Shown here: one piece after another, positions 44,459 through 54,037 of the stretch
Position numbering within the stretch: position 1 is the first letter of the stretch
Layout: the number at the start of each line of letters is the position of its first letter
Origin: Eubacteriales bacterium
GTDB taxonomy: Bacteria > Bacillota > Clostridia > Lachnospirales > Lachnospiraceae
Direction: 5' to 3'
Assembly: GCA_030524135.1 (NCBI GenBank)
Contig: JAUNHA010000005.1
Coordinates: 1-64,000, forward strand
Length of the DNA: 64,000 nt
Notes under the pieces: model-generated
Seen by the model: only the letters and a program-made list of their open reading frames with translations
What the model was told of the DNA's origin: nothing
The model's database searches: none
Program-made: the position numbers and the translations under genes

Positions 44459-45853
44459 CTAGAGCGCGTATGCACCGCGCCGGAGAAAACGTCCACGGTT
44501 TTCTGCTATGACCTTCCCGCGTACTGCCGCGACCTCACCGCGCAGCAGTACGGCATCTAAGACGCCATGTACGGAAAGACCTTCATAATTACAGTAGTCA
44601 CAGTGCGATACCTGGGTTTTTGAGGACAGCACGCGTGTTTCATTCGGATTCAGGATTACGAGATCCGCATCCGATCCTTCCGCGATAACCCCTTTCTTTG
44701 GATAAAGACCGTAAAGCTTAGCCGGATTTTCCGCACAGACTTCACACATCCGTTCGGCAGTGATGCGCCCTTTTGCCACACCTTCCGAATAAAGCAGAGG
44801 GATCCGGTATTCAACGCCTGCAAGCCCGCCCGGAATCCTGCGAAAATCATCTTTTCCAAGCAGACGCTGTTCCCAGGTAAAGCTGCAGTGATCCGTCGAA
44901 ACGGTCTGAATCTCGCCGTCTGCCAGCGCCTGCCAGAGTACGTCCTGGTCATGTCTGGTGCGAAGCGGCGGCGCACAGACATATTTCGCACCGGAAAAGT
45001 CTGCCGTATCGAGAGAGGTATGGTCGAGCAGCAGATAATGCGGACAGGTCTCGACATAAACTCGCTGTCCGCGCGCCCTCGCCGCACGGATCTCCCTGAG
45101 GCCTTCTTCGCAGCTCAGATGCACGTCGATCACGTCACAGCCGGCAACCTCGCACAGATGAAGAAGGCGGCCGATCGCTTCGGCCTCCGCCGCAGCGGGA
45201 CGTGTCAGGTAATGGCTCGATACCTGTGAACGCCGAAGCGGATCCGAAGCATATTCCTCCCGAAGCGCATCGATCATTCCGGCATTTTCACAATGCACAC
45301 CTGTGATGCCGCCGACTTCCTTCAGCCTCTGCAGCACTTCAAACAGCTGTTTATCCTGCAGGAGCATATCGTCATACGTCATATAAAGCTTGAATGTAGA
45401 AATGCCCTCATCCATCATGGTCTGGCATTCCTCGGCAACAGTCTCATTCCATTCAGAAATGGACATATGGTAGCTGTAATCACAGGAGCACCCGGCAGCA
45501 GCCTTCCTGTGCCAGTTGAACAGTCCTTCCCGCAGTGTTTCGCCGTGATACTGTGTACCGAAGTCTATGATCGTTGTAGTGCCGCCTGCGATTGCCGCTT
45601 TTGTACCGGATGCAAAATCGTCGCAGGTCACGGTCCCGGCAACGTGCAGATCAAAGTGAGTATGTGCATCTATGAAGCCGGGAAAGATCAGTTTACCGGC
45701 GGCATCGATCACCTCCGTATCGGTTTCGATTCCGGTTTCCGGCAGAAGATTTTTTCCAATTCGACTGATTTTTTCTCCTTCGATATAAATATCTGCTGTT
45801 TTGCTCCCCTGCGGGCTTATCAGCTTTCCATTTTTAATCAGTTTTGTTTTCAT
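44459..45853 (-). CDS. hyuA: Dihydropyrimidinase/D-hydantoinase-type amidohydrolase
   Basis: A 464-aa cyclic-amide hydrolase. Metal ligands are DAHTHFD, the carbamylated Lys in STFKLYMTYDD, HCENAG, DVHLSCEEG and STDHCSFTWEQ. In the urate pathway it is thought to open the reduced purine-derived ring. ATG 45853 fits the conserved start MKTKLIKNGKLISP. It lies 82 bp after the XdhD-like gene. Confidence 0.93.
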   Translation of the reverse strand: MKTKLIKNGKLISPQGSKTADIYIEGEKISRIGKNLLPETGIETDTEVIDAAGKLIFPGFIDAHTHFDLHVAGTVTCDDFASGTKAAIAGGTTTIIDFGTQYHGETLREGLFNWHRKAAAGCSCDYSYHMSISEWNETVAEECQTMMDEGISTFKLYMTYDDMLLQDKQLFEVLQRLKEVGGITGVHCENAGMIDALREEYASDPLRRSQVSSHYLTRPAAAEAEAIGRLLHLCEVAGCDVIDVHLSCEEGLREIRAARARGQRVYVETCPHYLLLDHTSLDTADFSGAKYVCAPPLRTRHDQDVLWQALADGEIQTVSTDHCSFTWEQRLLGKDDFRRIPGGLAGVEYRIPLLYSEGVAKGRITAERMCEVCAENPAKLYGLYPKKGVIAEGSDADLVILNPNETRVLSSKTQVSHCDYCNYEGLSVHGVLDAVLLRGEVAAVRGKVIAENRGRFLRRGAYAL

Positions 45854-45882
45854 TTGTCTGTTCCGGTCCTTTTTTCGGTAGT

Positions 45883-45917
45883 AAAAGCAGCCCACTGCCG
45901 TTTTGGCTCCGGGCTGC
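45883..45917 (-). terminator. Weak terminator or attenuator between xdhD-like and hyuA
   Basis: GCAGCCC (45887-45893) pairs with GGGCTGC (45911-45917). On the minus strand the stem is followed by TTTTACT. It may lower downstream hyuA expression rather than stop transcription. Confidence 0.45.
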
Positions 45918-45934
45918 AAATTGTTGGCTTCAGG

Positions 45935-48514
45935 TCATTTCCTTGCATACGGTGTATTTCGAAGGGGGAGTACTGTCTGGAATTCCCCGTTCAGGCTGTA
46001 ATAAGCGCCGGCGACAGCCGGCGGTGTCGGGATCGATGTGATCTCACCGATTCCGATCGCACCGTGCGCTTCCTTGATGCCGGGTTTTTCGATCACAATC
46101 GCCTCGATATCCGGCGTTTTGTCTGCACGGAACAGACCGAGCGTTCCGAATTTGTCTTTGGGTACACAGTTTTCAAGTGTATAGCGTTCTGTCAGCGCAT
46201 AACCGAGAGACATGACAACGCCGCCTTCGATCTGGCCCTCGACGGCCTTTGGATTGACTGCTTTTCCGACATCATGTGCCGCCGCGACCTTTGCGATCGT
46301 TCCATCCTCATTCAGGACGCAAAGCTGTGTTGCATAACCGTAGGCGATGTGAGAGACAGGATTATCTTTTGGCGTTCCCATTTTATCCGTCTTTGTACGC
46401 CATTCTCCGTAATACTCTCTGCCATTGAGCTTTGTAATATCCCAATCCGGAAGCAGCTCCAGATCCGCCGCGATCTGCAGACAGGCCCTGCGGCAGGCTT
46501 CTCCGGTCACCAGTGTCTGGCGTGAACCGGAGGTTGTCCCGGAATCGGGAGCGGAAGCGGTATTTGGAGCATGCCATACCACCCGATCGACGGACAGGCG
46601 CAGCTGTGCACAGACGATGTGAACGAGCACGGTTGCGAGGCCCTGTCCCATACAGGACGCGCCTGTCCGGATATGCACCTTTCCGCTGTCTATTACGAGG
46701 CGGCATCGTCCGGTATCCGGAAGTCCCACACCGACTCCTGCATTTTTCATTGCGCATCCGATCCCGACATAACGGTTTTGGTAAAAGGTATCTTTTACCG
46801 CGAGCAGCGTTTCTGCAAGACCGGTCGAAGCATCGGCGATCTGCCCGTTCGGAAGCACCTGCCCGGGCCGGATCGCATTACGGTAGCGGAATTCCCACGG
46901 GTCCAGTCCGCAAAGCTCAGCAAGCAGGTTCAGATTCATTTCGGTTGCAAAACAGGTCTGCGTTACGCCGAAACCGCGGAATGCACCCGCCGGAGGATTG
47001 TTTGTATAAACAGCTTTTCCGTCAATATCGATCGTCTGATAATTATATGGACCGGCTGCATGCGTGCAGGCACGCTGCAGTACCGGACCGCCCAGCGATG
47101 CATATGCGCCTGTATCCGCGACCACGACCGCCTTCATTGCGGTCAGAAAACCGTTTTCGTCACAGGCTGTCGTCATCCGGATCTTCATCGGATGGCGCTT
47201 CGGGTGTACCAGCAGGCTTTCTTTTCTGGAAAATTTAACCTTTACGACACGCTTTGTCAGATAGGCGGCCAATGCCGCATGATGCTGCACAGATACGTCT
47301 TCCTTCCCGCCAAAGCCTCCGCCGACATATTTGTTTTCCACGATGATCTTTTCAGGATCGATTCCGAGCATGATGGAGACCTCGTGGCGTGTGTCATAGA
47401 TCCCCTGATCAGAGGAAAAGACCAGCACACCGTCGTCAAGCGGCATTGCGACCGCACATTCCGGTTCGAGGAAGGCGTGCTCTGTCCACGGGGTCTCATA
47501 GCTTCTGGTCACCTTGTACTTTGACCGGGCGATCACTTCATCCGCATCACCGCGGACCAGATGCTCATGGCTCAGGATATTGTCCGCATTGTGGACATGT
47601 ACAAGCGGGGCATCTGCCCGGAGTGCTTCCTCCGGGCAGGTGACAGGCGGAAGTTCTTCATATTCCACATGTACGAGCGCCTTTGCCTGTTCCAGGATTT
47701 CTTCGTTTTCTGCCGTGACCAGAGCGACCGCATCTCCCAGGTAATGAGTCACATCTCCTTCAGCGATCATCGTATCCCAGTCCTGCTTCAGATGCCCGAC
47801 CTTATTCTGTCCCGGGACATCCTTTGCTGTCAGTACGCAGATGACCCCCGGAAGTGCCTGTGCCTCTGCTGTATCGATCCGGAGCACCCGTGCGCGCGGA
47901 TATTGCGCGCGCACTGCCGAGGCATATATCATTCCAGGAATGTTTATATCATCACAAAACTCTGCCTTTCCGAGTGTTTTCAGCTCTCCGTCCACGCGGT
48001 GGATAAAGGTGCCGATCTCTACGCCGTCCGTTTTCTTTTCCGGGACCGGAAGGTCTTCACGGAACATGCAGGCAGCCAGGGCGATCGCATCGATGATTTT
48101 TTTATAACCTGTACAGCGGCAGTAATTGTTCCGGATCGCGGCTGCGATCTCCACGCGGTTTGGGTCCGGATTCCGGTCGATCAGCGCTTTTGCGCAGATG
48201 ACCATGCCCGGAATGCAGAAGCCGCACTGTACCGCTCCCGCTTCACAGAAGGCAAAGCTGTAGACTGCTTTTTCCCGTTCGGACAGCCCCTCGACGGTCA
48301 CGATCTCCTTACCGGCCATTTTCCCGCATTTCTGTACGCAGGCCTTGGTCGCTTTTCCGTCCACAAGCACTGTGCAGGTTCCGCAGGCACCTTCCGAGCA
48401 GCCGTCCTTTACGGATGTCAGGCGCAGATCATGCCGCAGCACATCCATGAGGCGGCGATTCTCTTCTGCCTCTGTTTTATTGCCGTTAATTGTTAATATA
48501 ACTTTCGCACACAT
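45935..48514 (-). CDS. xdhD: XdhD-like selenium-dependent xanthine dehydrogenase (fused 2Fe-2S and Mo subunits)
   Basis: An 859-aa fusion: residues 1-~160 are a two-cluster [2Fe-2S] domain (GCSEGACGTCTVL, CGFCIPG, CRCTGYKKI). The rest is the Mo-binding domain (YVGGGFGGKEDVS, GAFRGFGVTQTC, MGQGLATVLVH, IGEITSIPTPPAV with the probable base Glu). It lacks its own FAD subunit. Together with YgfK and SsnA it is a hallmark of the purine-degradation island. Confidence 0.9.
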   Translation of the reverse strand: MCAKVILTINGNKTEAEENRRLMDVLRHDLRLTSVKDGCSEGACGTCTVLVDGKATKACVQKCGKMAGKEIVTVEGLSEREKAVYSFAFCEAGAVQCGFCIPGMVICAKALIDRNPDPNRVEIAAAIRNNYCRCTGYKKIIDAIALAACMFREDLPVPEKKTDGVEIGTFIHRVDGELKTLGKAEFCDDINIPGMIYASAVRAQYPRARVLRIDTAEAQALPGVICVLTAKDVPGQNKVGHLKQDWDTMIAEGDVTHYLGDAVALVTAENEEILEQAKALVHVEYEELPPVTCPEEALRADAPLVHVHNADNILSHEHLVRGDADEVIARSKYKVTRSYETPWTEHAFLEPECAVAMPLDDGVLVFSSDQGIYDTRHEVSIMLGIDPEKIIVENKYVGGGFGGKEDVSVQHHAALAAYLTKRVVKVKFSRKESLLVHPKRHPMKIRMTTACDENGFLTAMKAVVVADTGAYASLGGPVLQRACTHAAGPYNYQTIDIDGKAVYTNNPPAGAFRGFGVTQTCFATEMNLNLLAELCGLDPWEFRYRNAIRPGQVLPNGQIADASTGLAETLLAVKDTFYQNRYVGIGCAMKNAGVGVGLPDTGRCRLVIDSGKVHIRTGASCMGQGLATVLVHIVCAQLRLSVDRVVWHAPNTASAPDSGTTSGSRQTLVTGEACRRACLQIAADLELLPDWDITKLNGREYYGEWRTKTDKMGTPKDNPVSHIAYGYATQLCVLNEDGTIAKVAAAHDVGKAVNPKAVEGQIEGGVVMSLGYALTERYTLENCVPKDKFGTLGLFRADKTPDIEAIVIEKPGIKEAHGAIGIGEITSIPTPPAVAGAYYSLNGEFQTVLPLRNTPYARK

Positions 48515-48569
48515 CCTGAAAGTCCTCTTATCATTTCTCAGATTTCAGTTCTGGATTATTGCTCCGGGA

Positions 48570-51554
48570 TCATAAGATCAGGTAGCTGTAGTCATGGTAA
48601 ACAGCATCTACGATTTTGCACAGCCCTTCGAACAGCACCGGAGTCCCACCGACCGTATAGTGCTCAGTCTGTCCTGCAAGCCGGATCAGAGCCTTGCCGC
48701 CGGTATGATCCGTAAAACAGAAACCGTCATTATTTGAATGCTCCATATCTGTTTCGTTTGCAAAGAGCGTAAATTTGTCCAGATACGGTGCCGATGCATA
48801 TGGACAGAAGGTCCTGCAGTTTCCGCATTCGTTGCACATATAGTCAACATGAATGATCTGGTGCATCCGCATACCCGGTACACGGATCGCTATATTCGCC
48901 CGGTTTGGACATACCTCCGTACAGTTTTCGCATATATAGTCACAGGTCAGGCAGCGGCTGCTCTCATTTTTCGTGCTTGTTTTCTCGCAGAGGATACCGC
49001 GTTTCGCATAAACGGTTTCTTCATCGGTTTCTGATGGATGATCGGAGGCTACCGGCTGTGCGAGGATCGCTGCAGACGCCTTCATGGCGCCGGCGATCGC
49101 CTTTACGACAACGGCTGCACCTTCTGCGCCGTCGCCTGCCGCATAGATCTTTTTAACGGATGTTTCTCCGGTCTGCGGATCACAGACCGGAAGTCCTTTT
49201 TCATCCACAGAGATACCGTTTTGTGTATAGAATGTACTGTCTACCTTTTCTCCGATGGAAGCGATGACCGTGTCACAGGGGATTTCTTCCACTCCGTCTG
49301 TCTCGGCTACACCGCGGCGGCCCTTCTCATCATAATCCGTAAGCTCCATCTTCCGGCATCGCAGCTTTCCGCCATACAGACCGATCGGGGACAGCAGCGG
49401 CTTAAAGATCACGCCGTCCGCGAGCGCCAGCCCGAGCTCTTCCTCGTCTGCCGGCATATTGCGCGCGTCTCTGCGATACACGAGGTAAACATTTTTGACC
49501 CCCGCATTGCGTTTGGCTGCGCGAGCCGCGTCCATAGCCGTATTTCCGGCGCCGACGATCACGACATTTTCACCGAGTTCTGCCTTTCCGCCGGTTTGTT
49601 TGTACTCCGCGAGGAAGGAAAGCGCATTTTTTGCTTCTCCGTTTTCCAGCGGGAGCGCCGTATTTTTATGGGCGCCGATTGCAATGACGGCAGCGTCAGC
49701 GCCGGTTTCCTGCATCAGGGCTCTGACGTCATGGATCTCTTTGCCAAGCACGAGCTTTGCACCCATTGCTTCCGCAAGCTTCACATCTCTGGCGATTTCC
49801 TCTGCCGGGAGCCGGAAGTCCGGAATGATATTTGCCACAACGCCGCCTGCACGCGTTTCTTTATCGTATACGATCGTTTCAGTGCCTGCGCGTCCAAGGA
49901 AGTAGGCTGCCGCAAGGCCCGCCGGTCCTGCACCTATGATAACGACCTTTCTGCCGTTCGGGCTGCCGGGTCTGAGATCCTTGTATACCTGATCATATCC
50001 CGCCTTTGCGCTGGCAAGCTTTGCACCGCGGATATCGACAGGCTCTTCATAGAAGTTGCGTGTGCACTTCTGCATGCAGACATGATTGCAGATATTTCCG
50101 GTAATAAACGGAAGCGGATTTTTCTCCAGGATCAGGGAGAGTGCCTCTGCCGGTCTTCCTTCTCCAAGGAGCTTTACATAACCGGTGATATCCTGATGGA
50201 TCGGGCAGCCGTCCATACACGGGGCGAGAAAGCAGTCCACAAGAGGTACTTTTTTCCCGTTTTTTCTGGATGGGAGCGGCTTGATCAGTTTCACATGATG
50301 TTTGTCATGCTTTGCATCTTCCGCAAGCTTCAGAAGTCCGTCAACGTCGATCGGACCGAAGTGGTCCGGCATGCTGCAGAACAGTTCTGCAATTTGTTTG
50401 AACCGCTGGTATCCGCCTGTCTTCAGCAGCGTGGTCGCCATGGTTACCGGTCCGATGCCAAGATCCACGATTTTTTTGATATTAAAATAATCACAGCCGC
50501 CTGAATATGCGATGCGAAGCTTTCCTCCGAAATCCTTTGAAAGCCTTGAAGCAACGGCAAGCGAAAGCGGATAGATCGATTTTCCGGACATATACATTTC
50601 TTCGGACGGGAGCTCATTGCGCTTTACGTCGACCGGGAAGGTGTTTGTGATCTTTACACCGAAGGAAAGGCCTTTTTCATCCGCAAGCTTTTGCAGACGT
50701 CTGAACATCGGTACCGCGTCCTCGTACTGCAGATCGTCTCGGAAATGGAAATCGGTAAAAGCAATATAGTCATACCCCATTTCATCCAGGGTCTTCCTCG
50801 CGCATTCATAGCCGAGCAGGGTCGGATTACATTTAATGAATGTGTGCAGGCCCTTTTCTTCGATCAAATAGGTCGCGATGCGTTCGATCTCCTGCTTCGG
50901 ACAGCCGTGCAGTGTCGAAAGTGTTGCGGAATTACAGATATCCGGCTGGATGCGTTCGATATCCTCTCTTGTGACATGGCTGAAGCGGTCAATGTTGTCG
51001 ATCAGCCATGCGCGGCACTCCCGGAAAACCGGTGTCTCTGAAGCGTCTTTCATTCCTTCGATGAAACGGTCGATCTTTTCCGTCCGGATTCCCTCCAGAT
51101 CATAGCCGACGGACATGTTGAACTGGAAGCCGTCCGGGCTGCCGAGCCCCCATTCCTTTGACAGCACCTTCAGCATAAACCATGCTTTTACATATTCATC
51201 AAAGGCCTGCGGTACATAGAGCTCCGTTGACCATTCGCAGTTATAGCACTCGTCCTCTGCAAGAATGCAGGGCTTTGATACCGGAAGATCTTCGCCGTCC
51301 AGCTTCTGTACGGTCTTCAGTTCAAAGAAACGTGCGCCTGCGTAATACGAAGCCACAATATTCTGCGTAAGCTGCGTATGAGGACCTGCTGCCGGTCCGA
51401 CCGGGTTTTCCAGCTTCCTGCCAAATAATTCATATCCCTGTTCCGGGTCAGCGAGATACGGACGTTTTACGCCGAACAGGCTGCCCTTTTTATGTTCTTC
51501 CAGTACCCAGTTCATTAGATTCCCAAATGGAATCGGTGTCATTTTGTCGCTCAT
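48570..51554 (-). CDS. ygfK: YgfK-type flavin/iron-sulfur oxidoreductase (selenate reductase-like)
   Basis: A 994-aa protein. Its N-terminal half is dihydroorotate dehydrogenase-like (NPVGPAAGPHTQL, TTLLKTGGYQRF). A GltD-like region binds FAD (VVIIGAGPAGLAAAYFLGRAG) and NADPH (VVIVGAGNTAMDAARAAKR) with CMDGCPIHQDI and CNHVCMQKC clusters. Ferredoxin-like clusters are CLTCDYICENCTEVCP and CNECGNCRTFCP at the end. In E. coli it was named putative selenate reductase; in anaerobic urate users it is linked to reduction of the purine ring. Confidence 0.93.
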   Translation of the reverse strand: MSDKMTPIPFGNLMNWVLEEHKKGSLFGVKRPYLADPEQGYELFGRKLENPVGPAAGPHTQLTQNIVASYYAGARFFELKTVQKLDGEDLPVSKPCILAEDECYNCEWSTELYVPQAFDEYVKAWFMLKVLSKEWGLGSPDGFQFNMSVGYDLEGIRTEKIDRFIEGMKDASETPVFRECRAWLIDNIDRFSHVTREDIERIQPDICNSATLSTLHGCPKQEIERIATYLIEEKGLHTFIKCNPTLLGYECARKTLDEMGYDYIAFTDFHFRDDLQYEDAVPMFRRLQKLADEKGLSFGVKITNTFPVDVKRNELPSEEMYMSGKSIYPLSLAVASRLSKDFGGKLRIAYSGGCDYFNIKKIVDLGIGPVTMATTLLKTGGYQRFKQIAELFCSMPDHFGPIDVDGLLKLAEDAKHDKHHVKLIKPLPSRKNGKKVPLVDCFLAPCMDGCPIHQDITGYVKLLGEGRPAEALSLILEKNPLPFITGNICNHVCMQKCTRNFYEEPVDIRGAKLASAKAGYDQVYKDLRPGSPNGRKVVIIGAGPAGLAAAYFLGRAGTETIVYDKETRAGGVVANIIPDFRLPAEEIARDVKLAEAMGAKLVLGKEIHDVRALMQETGADAAVIAIGAHKNTALPLENGEAKNALSFLAEYKQTGGKAELGENVVIVGAGNTAMDAARAAKRNAGVKNVYLVYRRDARNMPADEEELGLALADGVIFKPLLSPIGLYGGKLRCRKMELTDYDEKGRRGVAETDGVEEIPCDTVIASIGEKVDSTFYTQNGISVDEKGLPVCDPQTGETSVKKIYAAGDGAEGAAVVVKAIAGAMKASAAILAQPVASDHPSETDEETVYAKRGILCEKTSTKNESSRCLTCDYICENCTEVCPNRANIAIRVPGMRMHQIIHVDYMCNECGNCRTFCPYASAPYLDKFTLFANETDMEHSNNDGFCFTDHTGGKALIRLAGQTEHYTVGGTPVLFEGLCKIVDAVYHDYSYLIL

Positions 51555-51579
51555 AAATATTCCCCTATTATTTAAAAGA

Positions 51580-52917
51580 TCAACGTCCTTCGTTTATTTT
51601 GTTCCACAATCTTGCCGCGCCCTCGCGTACCTTTGCGAGTTCGGCCTCTTCATCCACTTTCTGCAGTACGCGGTCCTTCATCAGAACCTCGCCGCCTGCT
51701 ACCGTTGTTACGACATCGCGTCCGGTCATTCCGAACAGGATATGGCTGTTCAGATTGGTTTCATCCATCGGCGTACGCGGGATATAATTCAATACGATGA
51801 CATCTGCCGCGGCACCCTCGCGGAGTACGCCGAGCGGAGTCTCAAAGTAACGGCCAGCGATCTCCGCATTTCCTTCAAACAGCATCTTCGGCACTTCGCT
51901 CCATGCAGCTCCGGGATCGCAGAGATGGTGCTTGTGCAGCACGTTTGCAACCTTGTAGGATTCGGTCATATCTTCCGTATAGCCGTCTGTACCGAGACCA
52001 CAGAGGATCCCGCGATGTACGAGCTCCATGGTCGGAGGACAGCCGCAGGCGTTCCCCATATTGGATTCCGGGTTGTGAACGACCATTGTCCCGGTTTCCT
52101 TGATGAGCTCCATCTCATGCGGATTGATATAAATGCAATGTGCGAGCAGAGTCTTGTCGCTGAGAATGTTCCAGTCGTACAGCCGGTCTGTGATCCGGGT
52201 ACCGTGTTCTTTCAGGCAGGCGTGGAGATCCTCGATTCCTTCCGCAACATGGATGTGATAGCCGACGCCGTCCGGCTTTTCGGCATTGCAGAGCTCCATG
52301 GTAGCGTCAGAGATCGTAAATGACGCGTGCATTCCCATCATGGCCTTGATGCGGTCGTCCCCGTTCTTTTGGACGTGCCGGATGAAATCAACATTTTCTC
52401 TCACAGCAGCGCGGGATTTTTCCATGCCGTCACGATCAGAGATCTCATAGCAGAGGCAGCTGCGCACCCCCAGGCGTCTTGCCTGTTCTTCAATGGCAAA
52501 CAGGCTGCCCGTGATCTCACCAAAGCTTGCGTGGTGATCAAAAACGGTCGTGATACCGTTTTTGATGCTGTCAATATAGGTCGCGACCGCTGACAGCGCA
52601 GTGAATTCATTTGTCAGGTTTCTGTCGATTGTCCACCAGGTGCCGTCCAGAATTTCCAGAAAACCGCCGGGATTATTTCCCTTGATCGAAAGCCCGCGTG
52701 CCATTGCCGAGTAGATGTGCTCATGTGCATTGATAAAAGCGGGCATGATAACGCCGCCTTTGGCGTCAATGAACTCTGCCTGCGGATACGCTTTCCGGAG
52801 CGTTTCCGTTTCTCCGACTGCGCTGATACGGTCCCCTTCGCACAGGACCGCTCCGTCTTTGTAATAGGGATGCGAGGCATCCCGCGTAAATAGTCGTCCG
52901 TTTCCAATCAGTAACAT
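51580..52917 (-). CDS. ssnA: SsnA-type aminohydrolase
   Basis: A 445-aa metal-dependent amidohydrolase related to guanine deaminase and chlorohydrolases. Metal ligands are NAHEHIYSAM, HVAEGIEDL, LAHCIYIN and GLGTDGYTEDM. It is thought to act on a purine breakdown intermediate. AGGAGG precedes ATG. It opens the minus-strand arm of the island. Confidence 0.92.
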   Translation of the reverse strand: MLLIGNGRLFTRDASHPYYKDGAVLCEGDRISAVGETETLRKAYPQAEFIDAKGGVIMPAFINAHEHIYSAMARGLSIKGNNPGGFLEILDGTWWTIDRNLTNEFTALSAVATYIDSIKNGITTVFDHHASFGEITGSLFAIEEQARRLGVRSCLCYEISDRDGMEKSRAAVRENVDFIRHVQKNGDDRIKAMMGMHASFTISDATMELCNAEKPDGVGYHIHVAEGIEDLHACLKEHGTRITDRLYDWNILSDKTLLAHCIYINPHEMELIKETGTMVVHNPESNMGNACGCPPTMELVHRGILCGLGTDGYTEDMTESYKVANVLHKHHLCDPGAAWSEVPKMLFEGNAEIAGRYFETPLGVLREGAAADVIVLNYIPRTPMDETNLNSHILFGMTGRDVVTTVAGGEVLMKDRVLQKVDEEAELAKVREGAARLWNKINEGR

Positions 52918-53107
52918 GGCATCCTCCTAAAAAAAATTAAGGTATTTTTTCCTCTCATGTTATCGCGTCTTCCTGTTTCTCCTGTGCCGTACGGTCAGCT
53001 GTCACTGTTTTTTACAGAAGAGGGAAAATGTATCCGCGCACTGTCGGATTTCACAATTAAAAATGATTTTAACATTTGAATTTGTTACTTTCCAATAATC
53101 TAATGAC

Positions 53108-53136
53108 ATAGTAGCATTGAAACCTGCTTTTTGCAA
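53108..53136 (-). promoter_or_regulatory. Promoter of the ssnA-side operon
   Basis: Minus strand TTGCAA (53131-53136), 17-bp spacer, TACTAT (53108-53113). This puts the start about 190 bp before ssnA. The remaining 52918-53107 has a CCTAAAAAAAATTAAGG box at 52926-52942 but no other clear signal. Confidence 0.7.
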
Positions 53137-53162
53137 GTGGAAAACAAAAAATAATTAGATGG

Positions 53163-53240
53163 CCTAAAAAATTTTGTATTTTCTGCTTGCAAAAGTAAAA
53201 AATTATGCTATGATGAATTTGACCAAAAAAATTTTTAGGT
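53163..53240 (+). promoter_or_regulatory. Promoter of regulator-ygeX operon flanked by inverted repeats
   Basis: Plus strand TTGCAA (53187-53192), 16-bp spacer, TATGAT (53209-53214). It is bracketed by CCTAAAAAATTTT (53163-53175) and AAAAATTTTTAGG (about 53228-53240), inverse copies of each other. The core resembles the divergent promoter (CTTGCAAAA, then GC-TAYKAT). Confidence 0.6.
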
Positions 53241-53320
53241 AAAACATTGCTATGGGACCGACGGCTTCAGACCGGTCTCTGCCGATGACATCATTTGTTT
53301 CAGCTAAAAAGGAGGCTGCT

Positions 53321-54037
53321 ATGCTAAACGCAATGGATGAACAGTATCTCAAGCAGATAGAGAGCGATTTTCAGCTCAAGAATCTTATTTATATCGCGCA
53401 TGGAATCGCGCGGCAGTTCGGTGAGAACTGCGAAGTCTGTATTCATGATTTAAAAACACCGGATCTGGAGCATTCGATCATTTATATCATAAACGGTCAT
53501 GTGACAGGCCGGGGCATCGGCGACGGACCGTCGAAGATCATTCTCAAATCGATCGAAGCTCAGAAAAATGGTGAGGAGCTATCAGATCACCTCTGCTATC
53601 TTACAAAAGGAAGCGGGGGAAAACTCCTGAAATCGTCGACGATTTTTATCAAGGACGAAACCGGTCTTTTCCATTATGTATTGAGTATAAACTTCGACAT
53701 CAGCGTTTTTGCAGCGGTGGAAACGGCGATTCAGTCGTTTACGGCGGTTGAGGAGAATGCGGAAACCGCGGCGGAGAGCAGCGGTACGGAGGCGATCCCG
53801 AACAGCGTAGGCGAGCTGCTCGATAATCTCATTGAACAGAGCGTTGCACGCATTGGCAAAGCGGCGTCTTTGATGACAAAGGATGAAAAGGTCCGCGCGA
53901 TCAACTATCTGAACGATGCAGGTGCTTTCCTGATCCAGAAATCCGGAGATAAGGTCGCGAATTATTTCGGAATCAGCAAGTTTACGCTTTATTCGTATAT
54001 TGATGTAAAAAAGAAAAAGGAGGAGCTTGAATCATGA
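53321..54037 (+). CDS. YheO/DauR-type PAS-HTH transcriptional regulator
   Basis: A 238-aa regulator. The N-terminal PAS-like YheO domain (FGENCEVCIHDL, IIYIINGHVTGRGIGDGPSK) may bind a small ligand; the C-terminal HTH_22 domain is KADEKVRAINYLNDAG-like through GISKFTLYSYID. AAGGAGG precedes ATG 53321. It heads the plus arm and overlaps ygeX (ATGA), so it most likely controls the island by the divergent promoters. It differs from the sigma54-type YgeV regulator next to the E. coli cluster. Confidence 0.88.
   Translation: MLNAMDEQYLKQIESDFQLKNLIYIAHGIARQFGENCEVCIHDLKTPDLEHSIIYIINGHVTGRGIGDGPSKIILKSIEAQKNGEELSDHLCYLTKGSGGKLLKSSTIFIKDETGLFHYVLSINFDISVFAAVETAIQSFTAVEENAETAAESSGTEAIPNSVGELLDNLIEQSVARIGKAASLMTKDEKVRAINYLNDAGAFLIQKSGDKVANYFGISKFTLYSYIDVKKKKEELES

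Noticed and set aside
45293..46525. 410-aa plus-strand open frame opposite hyuA and xdhD
   Set aside because: Cys/Arg/Phe-rich shadow sequence with no motif, spanning the ends of two well-supported genes.
49038..50504. 488-aa plus-strand open frame opposite ygfK
   Set aside because: Shadow of the conserved FAD/NADPH region of ygfK; no domain of its own.
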